A stretch of DNA of 64,000 nucleotides, taken from Spirochaetales bacterium Spiro_10 (GTDB taxonomy: Bacteria > Spirochaetota > Spirochaetia > Treponematales > Treponemataceae). The notes below the pieces were generated by a model. It did no database searches. It was not told the origin of the DNA and was given only the letters and a program-made list of their open reading frames with translations. Where the stretch lies: assembly GCA_001604405.1 (NCBI GenBank), contig LVBL01000045.1:1-64000 (forward strand). The letters run 5' to 3'. Shown here piece after piece: positions 51,826-60,831 of this stretch. The first letter of the stretch is position 1. Each line of letters opens with the position of its first letter. The position numbers and the translations under genes are program-made.

Positions 51826-52764
51826 ATGGACTTTCACGAATTAGAGGCCTTTCTCGCCCTCTCGGACACCCTTCATTTCGCCCGCGCGGCCGACAAGGTT
51901 CACCTGAGTCCCTCGGCCCTGAGCCGCCTCATAGCCCGGCTCGAGGACGAAACGGGAACGGCCCTCGTTACCCGCGACCCCAGAAGCGTTGCCCTCACGG
52001 CGGACGGGGAGCACTTTCGGGACTTCGCACGTGAAAGCCTGCACAGGAAGGAGGACCTCGCGCTGCGCCTCTCGAGCACCGACTCGCGCCTGCGGGGAAT
52101 CGTGCGGGTATATGCCTCCGTGACCGCGTGCTATTCGATACTCCCGCCCTTCGTCGCCGCCCTTTCCGCGAGACATCCCGAGCTCAGGCTTTCGGTCGAA
52201 ACCGGAGACCCCGCGGGCGCCTCGGCCGCGGTTCGGGAAGGCCGGGCGGAGATCGCCGTTTCCGCGATTCCCCCGGGAGGCTTCGCGGATCTCGAGGCGC
52301 ACTCGGTCCGCAAAACCCCGCTCGTGCTCGCGACTTCGAGTACGGGCGCGTACGGGTCGCTCGACCTGGAACTCGCGCCCTCCCCGGGCGGCGCGCATCT
52401 GGAACGCAGGATCTCGGGTCTGCCGTTCATACTCCCCCGCTCGGGCCTCGCCCGCCAGAGGTTTGACCTGTGGATCAAAAAAAACTTCGACCGCGAGGAT
52501 CTCGAACGGCCGCTGATAGCCGCGGAAACGGCGGGTAACGAGGCCTTGCTCGCGCTCGCCCGTCTGGGCATCGGCCTCGGTCTCGTGCCCCAGCTGGTGC
52601 TCGACAATACGCCGTTTGCCGACGGGCTCACGGTCTACGCAACGGGCCCCGATTTCGGGGATTACGATATAGGGCTTGTCTGCCGGCGCAGGGAGGACGT
52701 GCCCGCCCGCTCGCGCGCCCTCGTCGACGCCCTCTCCGAAACGATCGTGGCCACCTATACCTGA
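51826..52764 (+). CDS. ilvY: LysR-family regulator, IlvY-like
   Basis: Regulator of 312 residues: winged helix-turn-helix (about 1-60, MDFHELEAFLALSDTLHFARAA... typical of IlvY) and a co-inducer domain (about 90-300) beginning VRVYASVTACYSILPPFVAAL, strongly recalling E. coli IlvY. In E. coli IlvY activates ilvC when acetolactate or acetohydroxybutyrate binds; the divergent arrangement here supports the same job. The ATG at 51826 follows the -10 box by 6 bases; earlier in-frame starts are within the promoter region. Confidence 0.88.
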   Translation: MDFHELEAFLALSDTLHFARAADKVHLSPSALSRLIARLEDETGTALVTRDPRSVALTADGEHFRDFARESLHRKEDLALRLSSTDSRLRGIVRVYASVTACYSILPPFVAALSARHPELRLSVETGDPAGASAAVREGRAEIAVSAIPPGGFADLEAHSVRKTPLVLATSSTGAYGSLDLELAPSPGGAHLERRISGLPFILPRSGLARQRFDLWIKKNFDREDLERPLIAAETAGNEALLALARLGIGLGLVPQLVLDNTPFADGLTVYATGPDFGDYDIGLVCRRREDVPARSRALVDALSETIVATYT

Positions 52765-52807
52765 CCCTTCCCGCGGGACGCGCTCATCGGGTATGGTAGG
52801 TGCCACC

Positions 52808-54394
52808 ATGCGAAGTTCCGACATCCCGCCAGACACCATCCTGGATTTTTACGATTGCTCCGTCACCGGGCCGGACGGAACCGCCTTGCTGACGTTTTCC
52901 TGGACCATGCGTCCTAATGAACGCTGGCTCGTGACCGGCCCGAACGGCGGAGGGAAGGGCGCGCTCGCCGGCTGTCTTTCGGGGGAGCTCCCGGCCGTAC
53001 CGCGCGATGGCGGGCATGTAGAAAACCCCTTCATGTCGACGACCAGGGTCGTTTCGCTCGAGGAGGCCGCAAGCCTCATACAGGAGGAACGGGCGCTCGA
53101 CGACTCGGACTTTACGGAGGGCGGAGTCGATCCAGGCCGAACGCCCCGGGATCTTGTCCTTTCGGCCCTGCCGGAAGAGGAACAGGCGGCGTTTCCCCGC
53201 GGAGAAGGGCTCGAGGCGCATCCAGCAGTAGCCTTCACGGGCATAGAAGCGACGCTCGACCGGGGCGTGAAATACCTCTCCACGGGGGAAATCCGCAGGG
53301 TTCTCCTGTGCCGGGCGCTCGCGGGCAAGGCGGGCCTCGTCGTCCTCGACGACCCCTTTGACGGCCTCGATTCGGATTCCCGAATACGCGTTGCGGGCCA
53401 TCTCGAGACCCTGCTTTCTTCCGCCGCTCCGCGCGTCGTCATCATGCTAGACCGCTACGAGGCCGTGCCGGACGGCATAACGCACGTGCTCGAGCTGCAG
53501 AACGGGGCCGTTTCCTTCTCGGGCGACCGCGCCGGATACGAGGCCCTGCTCGCCGGGCGCGCGGCGTCTGACAGGCGGGACGCGGCACGTAGGGCCGCTG
53601 AGCTTTCCGGCAAGCTCGCGGAGGCCCGGTCAAGGCGCGAGCGGATGGAGGGCGTTGAGACCGACGCGCGGACTTCGGCGCCCGACGCGCGGGAGGATGT
53701 CCTCGTCGAGATGAGAAACGTCACCGTCGAATGGTCGGGAAGAAGGGTTATCGACGGCCTCGACTGGACGCTCCGCGCGGGGGAGCACTGGCTCATCCGC
53801 GGACCGAACGGCTCGGGGAAAACGACCTTTCTGGAGCTTATATCGGGAGACAACCCGCAGTGCTACCGCAACGAGATATACCTTTTCGGCAGGCGGCGCG
53901 GTACCGGAGAAAGCATCTGGGACATCAAGGAACGTATCGGTATCGTGTCCTACCGCCTCCACGTGGAGTACCGCTCCCTCTCGGGCCTCTCGCTCGAGGA
54001 GGTCATACTTTCGGGGCTTCACGACTCGATCGGCCTCTATCAGAAATGCGGGGAATCAGAACGGGAACTCGCCGAGGCCTGGCTCTCTCTCGCGGGTTTC
54101 GGGGGCCGGGGCCACGAGCGGTTTGACCGGCTCTCGTACGGGGAACAACGCGCGACGCTCGTCGCGCGCGCCGCGGTCAAATGCCCGCCCCTGCTCATCC
54201 TGGACGAGCCCTGCCATGGTCTCGACGAGGCCTCGCGGGAGCGCGTGCTTTCCCTGCTCGAGGCCCTCGGTTCGGGCGGCGTTTCGACCCTTCTTCACGT
54301 AACCCATGACCCTACGGAGGCCCTGCCCTGCGAACGACGCGTACTCGAGCTTCGCCCCGGCCAGATACCGATGTACGCGACAGGAGAACGATGA
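52808..54394 (+). CDS. Tandem-domain ABC ATPase, ModF/PhrA-like
   Basis: Soluble protein of 528 residues with two ABC ATPase domains and no membrane part, like ModF. Domain 1 (about 10-245) has an altered P-loop GPNGGGKGAL, where the usual Ser/Thr after lysine is glycine, with signature LSTGEIRRVLL and Walker B VVLDDP. Domain 2 (about 298-525) is canonical: GPNGSGKTTF, signature LSYGEQRATLV and Walker B LLILDEPCHGLD. Site 1 may thus bind but not hydrolyse ATP. The ATG at 52808 is 10 bases after TATGGT. It overlaps the HD-domain gene in ATGA. Confidence 0.87.
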   Translation: MRSSDIPPDTILDFYDCSVTGPDGTALLTFSWTMRPNERWLVTGPNGGGKGALAGCLSGELPAVPRDGGHVENPFMSTTRVVSLEEAASLIQEERALDDSDFTEGGVDPGRTPRDLVLSALPEEEQAAFPRGEGLEAHPAVAFTGIEATLDRGVKYLSTGEIRRVLLCRALAGKAGLVVLDDPFDGLDSDSRIRVAGHLETLLSSAAPRVVIMLDRYEAVPDGITHVLELQNGAVSFSGDRAGYEALLAGRAASDRRDAARRAAELSGKLAEARSRRERMEGVETDARTSAPDAREDVLVEMRNVTVEWSGRRVIDGLDWTLRAGEHWLIRGPNGSGKTTFLELISGDNPQCYRNEIYLFGRRRGTGESIWDIKERIGIVSYRLHVEYRSLSGLSLEEVILSGLHDSIGLYQKCGESERELAEAWLSLAGFGGRGHERFDRLSYGEQRATLVARAAVKCPPLLILDEPCHGLDEASRERVLSLLEALGSGGVSTLLHVTHDPTEALPCERRVLELRPGQIPMYATGER

Positions 54395-54990
54395 TGATAA
54401 GCCACAGGCTCTCTGAACAGATGAACTTCCTCATCGAGGTGGAAAAACTCAAGGCCGTCTATCGGCAGAACATGGTGTACGACAACAGCCGGCACGAAAA
54501 CAGCGCCGAACACTCCTGGCACCTCGCGCTGATGGCCGTCGTACTTTCGGGCGAAGCGGCCGAGCCCGAAGTCGATATCGCGCGCGTCATCGAGATGGTG
54601 CTGATTCACGACATCGTCGAGATCGACGCCGGGGACACCTTCCTCTACGACGCGGAGGGAAACCTCGACAAGGACGAGCGGGAGCGCCGCGCGGCCGAGC
54701 GGATATTCGGCCTTCTTCCCCGGGACCAACGGGACCGGTTTCTCGCGCTCTGGAGGGAATTCGACGAGCGGGAGACGGCGAGCGCTCGATTCGCGGCTGC
54801 CCTCGACAACATGCAGCCCGTCGTCAACCATTTTGTCAGCGACGGGTGCGGCATCAGGGGTCACGAACTGACCGTCGGCCAGGTAGTAGCGAAAAAGGCC
54901 TTCATCGGCGAGATCTCGCCGTCCCTGTGGGAGTACACGCGCGAGACGATAGACAAAAGCGCCCGCGCGGGCTTTTACGCGGCGGAATAA
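54391..54990 (+). CDS. HD-domain phosphohydrolase (YfbR/HDDC2-like)
   Basis: Metal-dependent phosphohydrolase of 199 residues, probably a 5'-deoxynucleotidase of the YfbR/HDDC2 group. The metal-binding HD pattern is intact: H in NSRHENSAEHSWHLAL (about 32-47) and HD in VLIHDIVEIDAGD (about 70-82), with a later aspartate in FAAALDNMQPVVNH. AGGAGAACG precedes the ATG. Translationally coupled to the ABC ATPase gene; the functional link is unclear. Confidence 0.9.
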   Translation: MMISHRLSEQMNFLIEVEKLKAVYRQNMVYDNSRHENSAEHSWHLALMAVVLSGEAAEPEVDIARVIEMVLIHDIVEIDAGDTFLYDAEGNLDKDERERRAAERIFGLLPRDQRDRFLALWREFDERETASARFAAALDNMQPVVNHFVSDGCGIRGHELTVGQVVAKKAFIGEISPSLWEYTRETIDKSARAGFYAAE

Positions 54991-55056
54991 CGGGGCCGGA
55001 CACCGCTTTATTTTCCTTGCCGCTACTGAATTATTGCTGTAAAATCTGTAGTTACA

Positions 55057-55596
55057 ATGAAATTCGCGGAATACGAAGAGCTTCTCCGGAAGCGCCTCGG
55101 TACGTATTTCGATTTCAAAACGGACGTTTCGCTGGATGGCCGGAACTACCCCCTGGTCGCCGAACACACCGCCCGCCTTGAGCAAACCGTACTCGGAAAA
55201 GACAATGTCGTCGATTTTTTCGACACTCGCGAGTATTGCGTCCTTTCGCGGCACGAGACGCTGGATTGTGCCGAGCTGGAGACCGAGCTCGCGCATGCGA
55301 AAACCCTCGTCGGGACGCTCTCCAAACCGTGTCGGACGCATAAATCGACCATGATTACGAGAATTCTCGCGGTAGAGGCTTCGCCCCCGGGCGAAGCCGG
55401 GGACACGCGCGCGCGTCAGCCGTTCGAGCACGCCGTTCGGCGCCTGATCGGGAGATTCCGCCATTCGCGGGCCCATCTGTTCTTTTTTCACGGATGGACG
55501 GACCTTCGCGTGTTTGTCGTGGACCTTGGGGCGGCGGAGATCCTCGCGAGCCCGTTGGGCAGACGGGACAGGTCTCCCTTCTCGCCGGTGGCATGA
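55057..55596 (+). CDS. Conserved-looking protein of unknown function
   Basis: I do not recognise the family. The 179-residue soluble product begins MKFAEYEELLRKRLGTYFDF and has the segments NVVDFFDTREYCVLSRHETLD and HLFFFHGWTDLRVFVVDL. Codon usage resembles neighbours, so it is likely a real gene. TTGCCG (55019-), 17 bases and TAAAAT form a plausible promoter ending 11 bases before the ATG. A hairpin follows its stop. Confidence 0.75.
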   Translation: MKFAEYEELLRKRLGTYFDFKTDVSLDGRNYPLVAEHTARLEQTVLGKDNVVDFFDTREYCVLSRHETLDCAELETELAHAKTLVGTLSKPCRTHKSTMITRILAVEASPPGEAGDTRARQPFEHAVRRLIGRFRHSRAHLFFFHGWTDLRVFVVDLGAAEILASPLGRRDRSPFSPVA

Positions 55597-55617
55597 ACCG
55601 GCGCCAAGGCGCCGGTT
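55596..55617. terminator. Hairpin between the unknown gene and cstA
   Basis: AACCGGCGCC (55596-55605) and GGCGCCGGTT (55608-55617) are perfect inverted copies, directly at the stop codon of the upstream gene. Only three T follow, so termination may be weak. Confidence 0.5.
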
Positions 55618-55654
55618 TACATACAGTTTCCAGGCATTTCAAGGAGGTTCTGGA

Positions 55655-57283
55655 ATGAATTCACTCGTTCTGTTGCTCGGTGGCCTCGTGTTCTTCGTAA
55701 TCGCGTACGCCACGTACGGCGGGTATCTCGCCAAAAAATGGGGAATCGATCCCGCGCGCAAGACGCCCGCGCACACGCTTCGGGACGATATCGATTACGC
55801 GCCCGCGGACGCCAAGGTCATCCTCGGACACCACTTTTCGTCCATCGCCGGCGCGGGCCCCATCACGGGCCCGATTTTCGCCGCGGTCTTCGGCTGGCTC
55901 CCGGTGTATCTCTGGATCGTCCTCGGAAGCATCTTCATCGGCGGCGTCCACGACGCGGGCTCCCTTCTCGCCTCGATCCGCCACGACGGAAAGAGCATCG
56001 GCGAGATCATTAAGACGAACATCTCCCCGCGCGCCAAGACCATCTTCAACTGGTACGCATGGCTCACGATAACCCTCGTCGTCGCGGCCTTCACCGACAT
56101 CTGCGCGACGTCCTTCGCCTTCGACGCCGCCAAGCCGGACATGATCACAGGCGCGCAGGCGGGAACCGCCTCCGTTCTCTTCGTCGTTCTCGCCATGCTC
56201 TTCGGCTTTCTCGTCTACCGGAAAAACGCGCCGCTCGCCGTCGCGTCCGTCGCCGGCGTCGCGCTTCTCGCGTTCTGCATCTGGTTCGGCTACACCTTCC
56301 CCGTTATGAGATTCAGCAAGCTTGCCTGGCAGGCGATCCTCATCGTGTACATCGCCCTCGCGTCGATCCTCCCCGTGTGGCTCCTGCTTCAGCCCCGGGA
56401 CTATTTGTGCTCCTTCCTCCTCTACGCCATGATGGCGGGAGCGCTCGTGGGCATCGTGATCACGCGCCCGAACATGGAAATCCCCGCCTTCGCCGGGTTC
56501 GTCGCTCCAAACAAGCAGACGCTCTTCCCTTTCCTCTTCGTCACGGTCGCGTGCGGGGCCATCTCCGGCTTCCACTCGCTCGTCAGCTCGGGAACGACAT
56601 CCAAGCAGGTTAACCGCGAGCACCCCGACGTGAAACTCATCGGCTACGGCGGAATGCTCATCGAGGGCCTTCTCGCGATAGTCGCACTCGTCGCGGTGGG
56701 GTACGTGGCCGGCCAAAAGGGCGCGCCCGCGCAGATATTCGCGAGCGGGGTTTCGTTCTTCATGTCGAGCTTCGGCATCCCCGTCGCTGTCGGCAAGGTC
56801 TTCGTCATACTCGCCTACTCGGCCTTCGCGCTCACCAGCCTCGACACGGCAACCCGCATCGGCCGCTATATCATGCAGGAAATCGGCACCGTGAAGACGC
56901 CCTCAGGTGACAAGAAAACCTTCGCGAGCAACATCTATGTCGCGACCGTCCTCACGATCGGCTTTTCCGTTCTCCTGCTCGTGTACGGCTACGCCAAGAT
57001 CTGGCCGATCTTCGGCTCGGCGAACCAGCTCCTCGCCGCCCTCGCGCTCCTCGCCGTAACGGGATGGGTCATGAAGCAGGGGAAAAAATCCTGGGAGACC
57101 GTCCTTCCGCTCGTATTCATGTTCGCCGTTACCTTCACCGCGCTCTTCCTTCTCGTCAGGACGAACGTCGTGGGAGAAAAGCACAACTACGTGCTCGCGG
57201 CCATCGGCGTGGTCCTCTTCGGCCTCGCGGTTCTCCAGATTGTCGAGGGCGTGCGCGTGCTCTTCTTGAAAAAGAAGGCCTGA
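55655..57283 (+). CDS. cstA: Carbon starvation protein CstA
   Basis: Membrane transporter of 542 residues with about 14 hydrophobic segments. The conserved N-terminal block reads DAKVILGHHFSSIAGAGPITGP, followed by GGVHDAGSL and later SGTTSKQVNREH, typical of the family. CstA takes up peptides or pyruvate under nutrient limitation. E. coli CstA is longer (about 700); the shorter form is usual in anaerobes and spirochaetes. Shine-Dalgarno AAGGAGG. Ends before a strong terminator. Confidence 0.95.
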   Translation: MNSLVLLLGGLVFFVIAYATYGGYLAKKWGIDPARKTPAHTLRDDIDYAPADAKVILGHHFSSIAGAGPITGPIFAAVFGWLPVYLWIVLGSIFIGGVHDAGSLLASIRHDGKSIGEIIKTNISPRAKTIFNWYAWLTITLVVAAFTDICATSFAFDAAKPDMITGAQAGTASVLFVVLAMLFGFLVYRKNAPLAVASVAGVALLAFCIWFGYTFPVMRFSKLAWQAILIVYIALASILPVWLLLQPRDYLCSFLLYAMMAGALVGIVITRPNMEIPAFAGFVAPNKQTLFPFLFVTVACGAISGFHSLVSSGTTSKQVNREHPDVKLIGYGGMLIEGLLAIVALVAVGYVAGQKGAPAQIFASGVSFFMSSFGIPVAVGKVFVILAYSAFALTSLDTATRIGRYIMQEIGTVKTPSGDKKTFASNIYVATVLTIGFSVLLLVYGYAKIWPIFGSANQLLAALALLAVTGWVMKQGKKSWETVLPLVFMFAVTFTALFLLVRTNVVGEKHNYVLAAIGVVLFGLAVLQIVEGVRVLFLKKKA

Positions 57284-57347
57284 CACCGCCGTACCAGTAC
57301 CCGCGTGACGCGCAGGGCGCAAATCGCGCCATTCACTCTCAAAAAGC

Positions 57348-57384
57348 AAAAAGGCCATCCCGTGTGGGCGGAATGGCCTTTTTC
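57348..57384. terminator. Bidirectional terminator of cstA and thrH
   Basis: AAAAAGGCCATCCC and GGCGGAATGGCCTTTTT form a hairpin flanked by A and T runs on both sides, so it can work for the convergent cstA and thrH. Confidence 0.9.
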
Positions 57385-57430
57385 TTGATCACTGGCGTCC
57401 GTGGTTGTGACCCTGCCTCATAAAAAAACT

Positions 57431-58036
57431 TTACCCCGCGACAAACCGCCTGACATGGGAAAGAAGCTCGTCGTAGGTCTCATACGCGGAAAGGTCGGCG
57501 TTTGCCGCCCTGATAGCCTCGGGCGCGCGGAACAGGGCGCCCGTATCGGCGGCGCGTATCATGGACAGGTCGTTGTACGAGTCGCCGGCGGCCATGACGC
57601 TCATGCTGATCGACTTGAGCGCCTCGACTGCCTTCCGTTTCCCGTCCTGCTGCCTGAGCGCGTACGAGCTTACGGTCCCGTCCGCGTCGACGACAAGCTC
57701 GTTGCAGAAGAGGGTCGGATACCCGAGCTTGGCCATGAGCGGCATGGCAAACTGGGTGAAGGTATCCGAGAGTATGATAACCTGGGCAACCGCCCGGGCA
57801 GAATCGAGAAAGGCCTTCGCGCCGGGTAGCGGATCCATCGCGCCGATGACGCGCTGGATGTCGGCCAGCCTGAGACCCCGATCCCTCAGTATGCTCAGCC
57901 GGTACTTCATGAGCTTGTCGTAATCGGGCTCGTCCCGCGTGGTGATCTTCAGTTCCGGTATCCCCGTAGCCGCCGAAAATTCGATCCAAATTTCGGGAAC
58001 CAGGACGCCCTCAAGATCAAGGCACACCACATGCAT
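57431..58036 (-). CDS. thrH: HAD phosphatase ThrH-like (phosphoserine phosphatase/homoserine phosphotransferase)
   Basis: Protein of 201 residues, the size of Pseudomonas ThrH, which dephosphorylates phosphoserine and can transfer the phosphate to homoserine. Motif I is DLEGVLVPEIW (D replaces nothing; note E in place of the second D, as in ThrH), motif II is SDTFTQF and motif IV is AGDSYNDLSMI. An ATG two codons upstream is possible, but GAGGGG is better spaced for the ATG at 58036. Likely role: serine or threonine metabolism. Confidence 0.87.
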   Translation of the reverse strand: MHVVCLDLEGVLVPEIWIEFSAATGIPELKITTRDEPDYDKLMKYRLSILRDRGLRLADIQRVIGAMDPLPGAKAFLDSARAVAQVIILSDTFTQFAMPLMAKLGYPTLFCNELVVDADGTVSSYALRQQDGKRKAVEALKSISMSVMAAGDSYNDLSMIRAADTGALFRAPEAIRAANADLSAYETYDELLSHVRRFVAG

Positions 58037-58172
58037 ACTCATACCCCTCGCTTTATCGTGCTCGGGGTATGGTAGCAGAAAGAAACGCCATTCTCAAGGG
58101 CGCCCGGTTCGTCGTGATAAAGACTACCTAATTCCAGTCCACTCCGGTATACTAACGAACAGGGAGCCACAG

Positions 58173-58988
58173 ATGAACGCACTATTGACGATGAATCCGG
58201 TCCTTCTCGCGCTTTTCGCCACCCTGTTTACCTGGGGCATGACGGCCCTTGGCGCGTCCCTCGTATTCTTTTTCAAGTCGATCAACCTGCGCGTCCTCAA
58301 CATGATGCTCGGGTTCGCCTCCGGAGTCATGGTCGCGGCCAGCTTTTGGTCCCTGCTCGCGCCGGCCATCGAACTTGCCGAGGAAAGTCCCTTCCCCGCC
58401 TGGTTCGTCGCCGCGACGGGCTTCGCGGGCGGCGCCGCCTTCCTGTGGCTCGCGGACCGTCTCTTGCCTCACGTGCACTTCAGCGCGCATGACGGGGAAA
58501 GCGAGGGTATTCACACCCACCTCAGGCGAAGCATCCTGCTCGTCTTCTCGATTACGCTTCACAACATCCCGGAAGGGCTCGCGGTCGGCGTGGCGTTCGG
58601 GGCCCTCTCGGGGGCCTTCGGGCCGGAAGCCCTCTTGCCCGCCATCGCGGTTGCCCTCGGTATCGGCATCCAGAACTTCCCCGAGGGGGCGGCCGTCTCC
58701 ATTCCCCTCAGGCGCGAGGGCCTGAGCCGCACGAAGGCGTTCTTCTACGGGCAGGCCTCGGGCATCGTCGAGCCGGTCGCGGGCGTTCTGGGTGCCCTGC
58801 TCGTCACGCTCGTTCGGCCAGTGCTTCCCTACGCCCTGGCCTTCGCCGCGGGGGCCATGATCTACGTCGTCGTCGAGGAGCTGATCCCCACGGCGCAGGA
58901 AGGCGACCACGAAAGCACCGACCTCGCCACGGTCGGCGCCATACTCGGCTTTACCGCGATGATGATACTCGACGTGGCGCTCGGGTAA
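58173..58988 (+). CDS. ZIP-family metal transporter
   Basis: Zinc/iron permease of 271 residues with eight hydrophobic segments. The metal-binding helix motifs are intact: HNIPEGLAVGVAFG in helix 4 and QNFPEGAAVSIPL in helix 5, with a histidine-containing loop between helices 3 and 4 (HVHFSAHDGESEGIHTH). This is the GufA/ZupT-like group. TATACT lies 19 bases before the ATG with AGGGAG between. Convergent with the ABC exporter operon, 16 bases apart. Confidence 0.93.
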   Translation: MNALLTMNPVLLALFATLFTWGMTALGASLVFFFKSINLRVLNMMLGFASGVMVAASFWSLLAPAIELAEESPFPAWFVAATGFAGGAAFLWLADRLLPHVHFSAHDGESEGIHTHLRRSILLVFSITLHNIPEGLAVGVAFGALSGAFGPEALLPAIAVALGIGIQNFPEGAAVSIPLRREGLSRTKAFFYGQASGIVEPVAGVLGALLVTLVRPVLPYALAFAAGAMIYVVVEELIPTAQEGDHESTDLATVGAILGFTAMMILDVALG

Positions 58989-59004
58989 GGCGCCGCGCGG
59001 GCTC

Positions 59005-60831
59005 TCACACGGCCGCCTCCCCGCTGACTGCCTCCGCAAGCGCGGACTCGTCGATATACTGCCGGGTATACAGCCTCCAATAGTGGCCCCGCAGGGCCAT
59101 CAGGCTGTCATGGTCGCCGTCTTCAAGTATCGTCCCGTTCTCCAGAACGACGATACGGTCCGCGTTCCGAATCGTGGAAAGCCGGTGGGCGATCACCAGA
59201 CTCGTTCTGTCCTTCAGAAGCCGGTCGATCGCGCCCTGTATAAGCACCTCCGTCTCCGTGTCCACCGAGCTCGTGGCCTCGTCAAGAACCATGATCCGCG
59301 GATTCGCCACCAGGGCGCGCGCCAGGCTGATAAGCTGGCGCTGGCCCGTGGAAAGCAGGGCGCCGCCCTCGCCGACCGGCGTTTCGAAGCCCTGCTCGAG
59401 CCGCTCGATAAACCCGAGCGCGTTGGCCTCGCGCGCGGCGTTTTCGACCTCCCCGTCGGAGGCGTCAAGCCGCCCGTAGCGGATGTTCTCCCGTACCGTG
59501 CCCGAGAAGAGAAAGGGCGTCTGCAATACGTATCCGAGACGGCTGTGAAGCCAGTGTCTCGTGCGCGTGCGGTAATCGGTGCCGTCAATTCTCACCTCGC
59601 CCTCGACCGGCTCGTAAAACCGGCACAGAAGGTTGACGAGGGTCGATTTGCCGCTGCCCGTCTCGCCGACGATGGCTAGCGTCTGTCCGGCGGGAACCGA
59701 AAGGGAAAAATCCCTGAATATCCATTGACCGTCGCCGTACTGGAAGCTCACCTTCGAAAGCTCCAGATCGCCCCTGATATCCCCCGTGTCTACGGCGTCC
59801 CCGCGGTCTACGATCTCGGGCTCCGTCTCGATAAGCCCCAAAAGCCGCTCCGCGCTCGCCTGGGCCGCCTGAAACTCCGACAGCACGCGGGCAACCTCGC
59901 GGGCGGGATCGAAAAACATCATGGCGTAATTCACGAACGCGACGAGCGTTCCGAAGCTCACGACGCCCCCGATGACGAGCGTGCCGCCCGAGCTGAGGGC
60001 AATCGCTGCGCCGGTCGCCGCGAGAAAGATGACCACCGGCATGAAGAGCGCGGAAAGACGTGCCGCCCTGAGGGAAAAACCCTTCAGCGCGAGACTCTGC
60101 GCCGAAAACTCGCTTCCGTTGTGCGCCTCGAGCACGAGGGACTTGGAAGTCCTCGCTCCCTGCAGGCCCTCGTTGAACAGCCCCGAAAGATGGGAATTCG
60201 CGCGACGCGCCTTCCGCTGCGCGCGGAGGATGCGCCGCTGAAACCAGAACGTCGCGAACAGCAACAACGGGACGAATACGAGCGTGACGAGAGCGAGCCG
60301 CCAGTTCATCACGAACATGAAGGCGACTATCACCGTCATCATGATCGAGCCCCACACAAGGTCCACGAGACCCCAGGCGACGGTATCCCCGAGGCGTTGC
60401 GCGTCGGAGGTCATCCGCGCCATGATCCACCCCGCGGGGGTCCGGTCGTAGTAGGAAAAGCTCAAATCCTGCAATTGCGCGAAGGCCCGGGCCCGAAGCG
60501 TGTGACAGACGCGTACCTCGATCATGCCGGCGATGCAAATGAAGACGAAGACGTTCGCGGCCTGCACGAGGGCAAGGATGCCGAACACGGCGAGAAAGCC
60601 GCGGATCCTCCCCGCCGAGTCCTCGCTTCCCAGCGCCGGAACGATCACGTCAACCGCGTATCTGGTCATCTGGGGAAAGATCCCGTCAACGAGGGCGACC
60701 ATGGTCATGAAGAGCGCTAGAAGACCCATGACGGGAAAGAGGGCGCGGGAGAATCCCAGAATCTTCTTCCAAACCCCAAAATCGAACCGGGAGGAGTATT
60801 CCTTCTCGGCAAACTGTTTCATGTCTGACAT
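59005..60831 (-). CDS. Heterodimeric ABC exporter subunit B (canonical ATPase site)
   Basis: Half-transporter of 608 residues: six-helix membrane domain (about 25-330) followed by an ATPase domain (about 355-600) with GETGSGKSTLVNLL, signature LSTGQRQLISLARAL and Walker B IMVLDEATSSVD with the catalytic glutamate present. It pairs with the upstream half-transporter, whose own glutamate is replaced, as in BmrCD, LmrCD and TM287/288. Its ATG shares one base with the upstream stop (TAATG). Likely role is drug, lipid or peptide export. Confidence 0.93.
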   Translation of the reverse strand: MSDMKQFAEKEYSSRFDFGVWKKILGFSRALFPVMGLLALFMTMVALVDGIFPQMTRYAVDVIVPALGSEDSAGRIRGFLAVFGILALVQAANVFVFICIAGMIEVRVCHTLRARAFAQLQDLSFSYYDRTPAGWIMARMTSDAQRLGDTVAWGLVDLVWGSIMMTVIVAFMFVMNWRLALVTLVFVPLLLFATFWFQRRILRAQRKARRANSHLSGLFNEGLQGARTSKSLVLEAHNGSEFSAQSLALKGFSLRAARLSALFMPVVIFLAATGAAIALSSGGTLVIGGVVSFGTLVAFVNYAMMFFDPAREVARVLSEFQAAQASAERLLGLIETEPEIVDRGDAVDTGDIRGDLELSKVSFQYGDGQWIFRDFSLSVPAGQTLAIVGETGSGKSTLVNLLCRFYEPVEGEVRIDGTDYRTRTRHWLHSRLGYVLQTPFLFSGTVRENIRYGRLDASDGEVENAAREANALGFIERLEQGFETPVGEGGALLSTGQRQLISLARALVANPRIMVLDEATSSVDTETEVLIQGAIDRLLKDRTSLVIAHRLSTIRNADRIVVLENGTILEDGDHDSLMALRGHYWRLYTRQYIDESALAEAVSGEAAV

